This document shows positions 62,709 through 64,000 of a stretch of DNA of 64,000 bases, one piece after another; positions within the stretch are counted from its first letter, which is position 1, and each line of letters begins with the position of its first letter. The stretch spans positions 62,001 to 126,000 of the forward strand of contig NZ_RXYA01000009.1 in the NCBI RefSeq assembly GCF_008086595.1, read 5' to 3'. A program made the translations under genes and the position numbers. This DNA is from Acetobacterium paludosum. Its GTDB lineage: Bacteria > Bacillota > Clostridia > Eubacteriales > Eubacteriaceae. The notes beneath the pieces are model-generated. The model was not told the origin of the DNA and ran no database searches. It worked only from the letters and a program-made list of their open reading frames with translations.

Positions 62709-64000
62709 CTAAAATAATGAATGGTTGGATAAATCCCGGACCGCATCTGCCAGTACATCGGCTTCCAGATCTTCAATTCGATAGTAACGGGCATTCATAC
62801 AGGATGCCAATTCCTTAGCCAAACCCAGCTTGATAAAATCGACCTCGGTATCCACCACAATGGTCTGGATTCCCTCAAAGCTGATCTTTTTTCCGATTTC
62901 CTTCGCTTCAGAAAACGGATCGTTGTCGGTAATGGCGGTATTGGTGCGGCCATCTGAAACCAGAACCAGAATCGGCAATAAATCCTCATGTTTTCGCTGC
63001 TCATTTTTGATCACCTCGTAGCCTTTTATCAGGCCTGCCGCCAGCGGTGTTTTTCCGCCGGTCGGTAAATCGCGCAAGCATTTTTGAGCCAAATCAATGC
63101 TTCGGGTAATATTAAGCAGTACCTCCGCTTCATTTTTTCTAAATGAAATCAGACCAACCCGGTCCCGTTTCTGATAGGCATCGGTAAGCAGCGAAACGAC
63201 GGCTCCTTTCACTGTTTCCATCCGTTTTTTGGCGCCCATGGAGCCGCTGGCATCCACCACAAAAACAATCGTGCTGCCGGTTCGTTTTTCCCGCACCTTT
63301 TCTCTGATATCTTCCGATTTAATCACCAACGCCAAGCCGTTTTTCTCCCGAACGCTCTGGAAAGGCGCGGCAGCTCGAAGGGTCGCATCAAAGGCTAGAT
63401 CGGTAATTTTATTTTTCGACATGGCACTTTTTATATACTGACCTTGTTTCGTATCGGTTTTCGTTTTAATTCGTTTACCTTCGCCTTTTCGCTTTTTTCG
63501 GTCAATGGCTTTAATATTTAGGTTTCTAACAATAAACGACCGACCAATTTCATCGATTTGATCCAGGATTTCGCTGAACTCCGGCTCCGGTTCCCGGGCT
63601 TCATCATCATCGGATTCGTCCGAGTCCGGTGGATCCGCTTCAGGGGTGTCCGGCTGATCTTCCTCCTGCTTTTCCGACTCTTCTTCGCTGTTATTATCCG
63701 GATCGTCCGGTTCCTCTTCAGGGGGATTTTCATCCGGATTCGCTTCGGTTTCTTCTTCCGCTTCCGAATCTTGTTGTTCCTGTTCTTGCTGCTCCTCCTG
63801 CGGTTCAGGTTCGTCAGGTTTTTCCCGTTTACGATGGGGCAGGGCAAATTCGGCGGCTTCCTTAATGTCGTCAATGTTAATGTTTTTTCGATTATCCAAA
63901 GCCGCCAAAGCTTTAGCCGTTTGAATCATCACCAGTTCTGCCCGATTTCCGGCACAATTGGCCTCGTTGACAATATCGGCTGTTAATTTTAAAATTGACT
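62709..64000 (-). CDS. Fused ChlI/ChlD-type chelatase subunit 2 (N-terminus beyond window)
   Basis: The frame is open through the right edge; the first ATG/GTG starts inside (about 63932) are internal, since upstream codons read SILKLTADIVNEANCAG and align with subunit 1. Visible are the end of the AAA lid (RAELVMIQTAKALAALDN), a ~85-residue linker very rich in Asp and Glu, and a VWA domain with MIDAS residues ([29 protein letters not shown]). It precedes CobN3 by nine bases and is its probable motor-coupling partner. The acidic linker is longer than in subunit 1. Confidence 0.9.
   Translation of the reverse strand, partial: SILKLTADIVNEANCAGNRAELVMIQTAKALAALDNRKNINIDDIKEAAEFALPHRKREKPDEPEPQEEQQEQEQQDSEAEEETEANPDENPPEEEPDDPDNNSEEESEKQEEDQPDTPEADPPDSDESDDDEAREPEPEFSEILDQIDEIGRSFIVRNLNIKAIDRKKRKGEGKRIKTKTDTKQGQYIKSAMSKNKITDLAFDATLRAAAPFQSVREKNGLALVIKSEDIREKVREKRTGSTIVFVVDASGSMGAKKRMETVKGAVVSLLTDAYQKRDRVGLISFRKNEAEVLLNITRSIDLAQKCLRDLPTGGKTPLAAGLIKGYEVIKNEQRKHEDLLPILVLVSDGRTNTAITDNDPFSEAKEIGKKISFEGIQTIVVDTEVDFIKLGLAKELASCMNARYYRIEDLEADVLADAVRDLSNHSLF

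Noticed and set aside
62709-63986. Plus-strand frame rich in Phe, Arg and Leu around 63558-63986
   Set aside because: It is the mirror of the Asp/Glu-rich linker of the chelatase subunit and has no ribosome binding site.
35066-64000. Cobalamin riboswitch upstream of the chelatase and transport genes
   Set aside because: I looked for the B12-box and GCCACTG-type elements in the visible leaders and gaps on both strands and found none. The promoter of the right operon lies beyond the window, so absence there cannot be judged.
35066-64000. Coenzyme F430 (cfb) or complete B12 biosynthesis cluster
   Set aside because: No NifH/NifD-like, MurE-like or amidotransferase genes and no corrin methyltransferases are present; CbiC is the only ring-synthesis enzyme.
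1-64000. CRISPR arrays, tRNA and rRNA genes
   Set aside because: No regularly spaced repeats and no cloverleaf or rRNA signature sequences were noticed on either strand.

Overview
The window looks like a chromosomal segment of an anaerobic, Acetobacterium-like acetogen (Clostridia, Eubacteriaceae). The reasons are the clostridial ChW cell-surface repeats, strong AGGAGG-type ribosome binding sites, anaerobe-style Fe-S flavoproteins, nickel chaperones and several CobN-type chelatases. The genus is an inference; no rRNA, tRNA or CRISPR array is visible.

Left third (about 1-26 kb): a surface-protein region, mostly read leftwards. Four very large secreted proteins (one cut by the window edge) share a plan: signal peptide, three ChW repeats, a conserved beta-helix-like domain (only its start in the first protein), Gly/Pro linker, then bacterial Ig-like, BspA-type leucine-rich and fibronectin-like modules, or chitobiase-type and cadherin-like modules in the first protein. 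A smaller ChW-DUF3298 protein, a diguanylate cyclase, an AAA/DUF4143 ATPase, a YefM/RelE-type toxin-antitoxin pair, a zinc-ribbon membrane protein and a MalT-like LuxR regulator are interspersed. The area shows recombination: a promoter-plus-adhesin tandem duplication with an Rpn-nuclease fragment trapped between the copies, a paralog collapsed by internal deletion, and tails of lost ChW genes.

Middle (26-35 kb): a leftward set TetR regulator - DUF5692-like membrane protein - HypB - large Fe-S/FAD oxidoreductase - HypA, suggesting nickel handling tied to an unassigned redox or membrane function. Next is a small serine-recombinase element whose start codon appears to be ATA, and beside it a decapitated CobW-type GTPase remnant.

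Right half (35-64 kb): an unusual metallotetrapyrrole locus. The left leftward operon is an ABC exporter (ATPase, permease) - fused ChlI/ChlD - ChlI - CobN1 - FecB/BtuF-like lipoprotein - FecCD permease - FecE ATPase. Divergent from it is a rightward NikDEABC/Opp-type importer. Converging from the right edge is a second fused ChlI/ChlD (cut by the edge) - CobN3 - CbiC - second FecB-like lipoprotein - CobN2 - radical SAM/SPASM protein, the last overlapping CobN2. Three different CobN paralogs, two AAA-VWA partners, one Cys-containing ChlI, a CbiC and a radical SAM enzyme next to tetrapyrrole-type and nickel-type transporters imply import and metal insertion, removal or exchange of a corrinoid, heme or other tetrapyrrole. 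The reaction cannot be fixed from sequence.

The divergent operons are driven by back-to-back near-consensus promoters, and each has attenuator-like hairpins in its leader. A family of imperfect palindromic MITE-like repeats lies between co-directional genes only in the 26-60 kb half.
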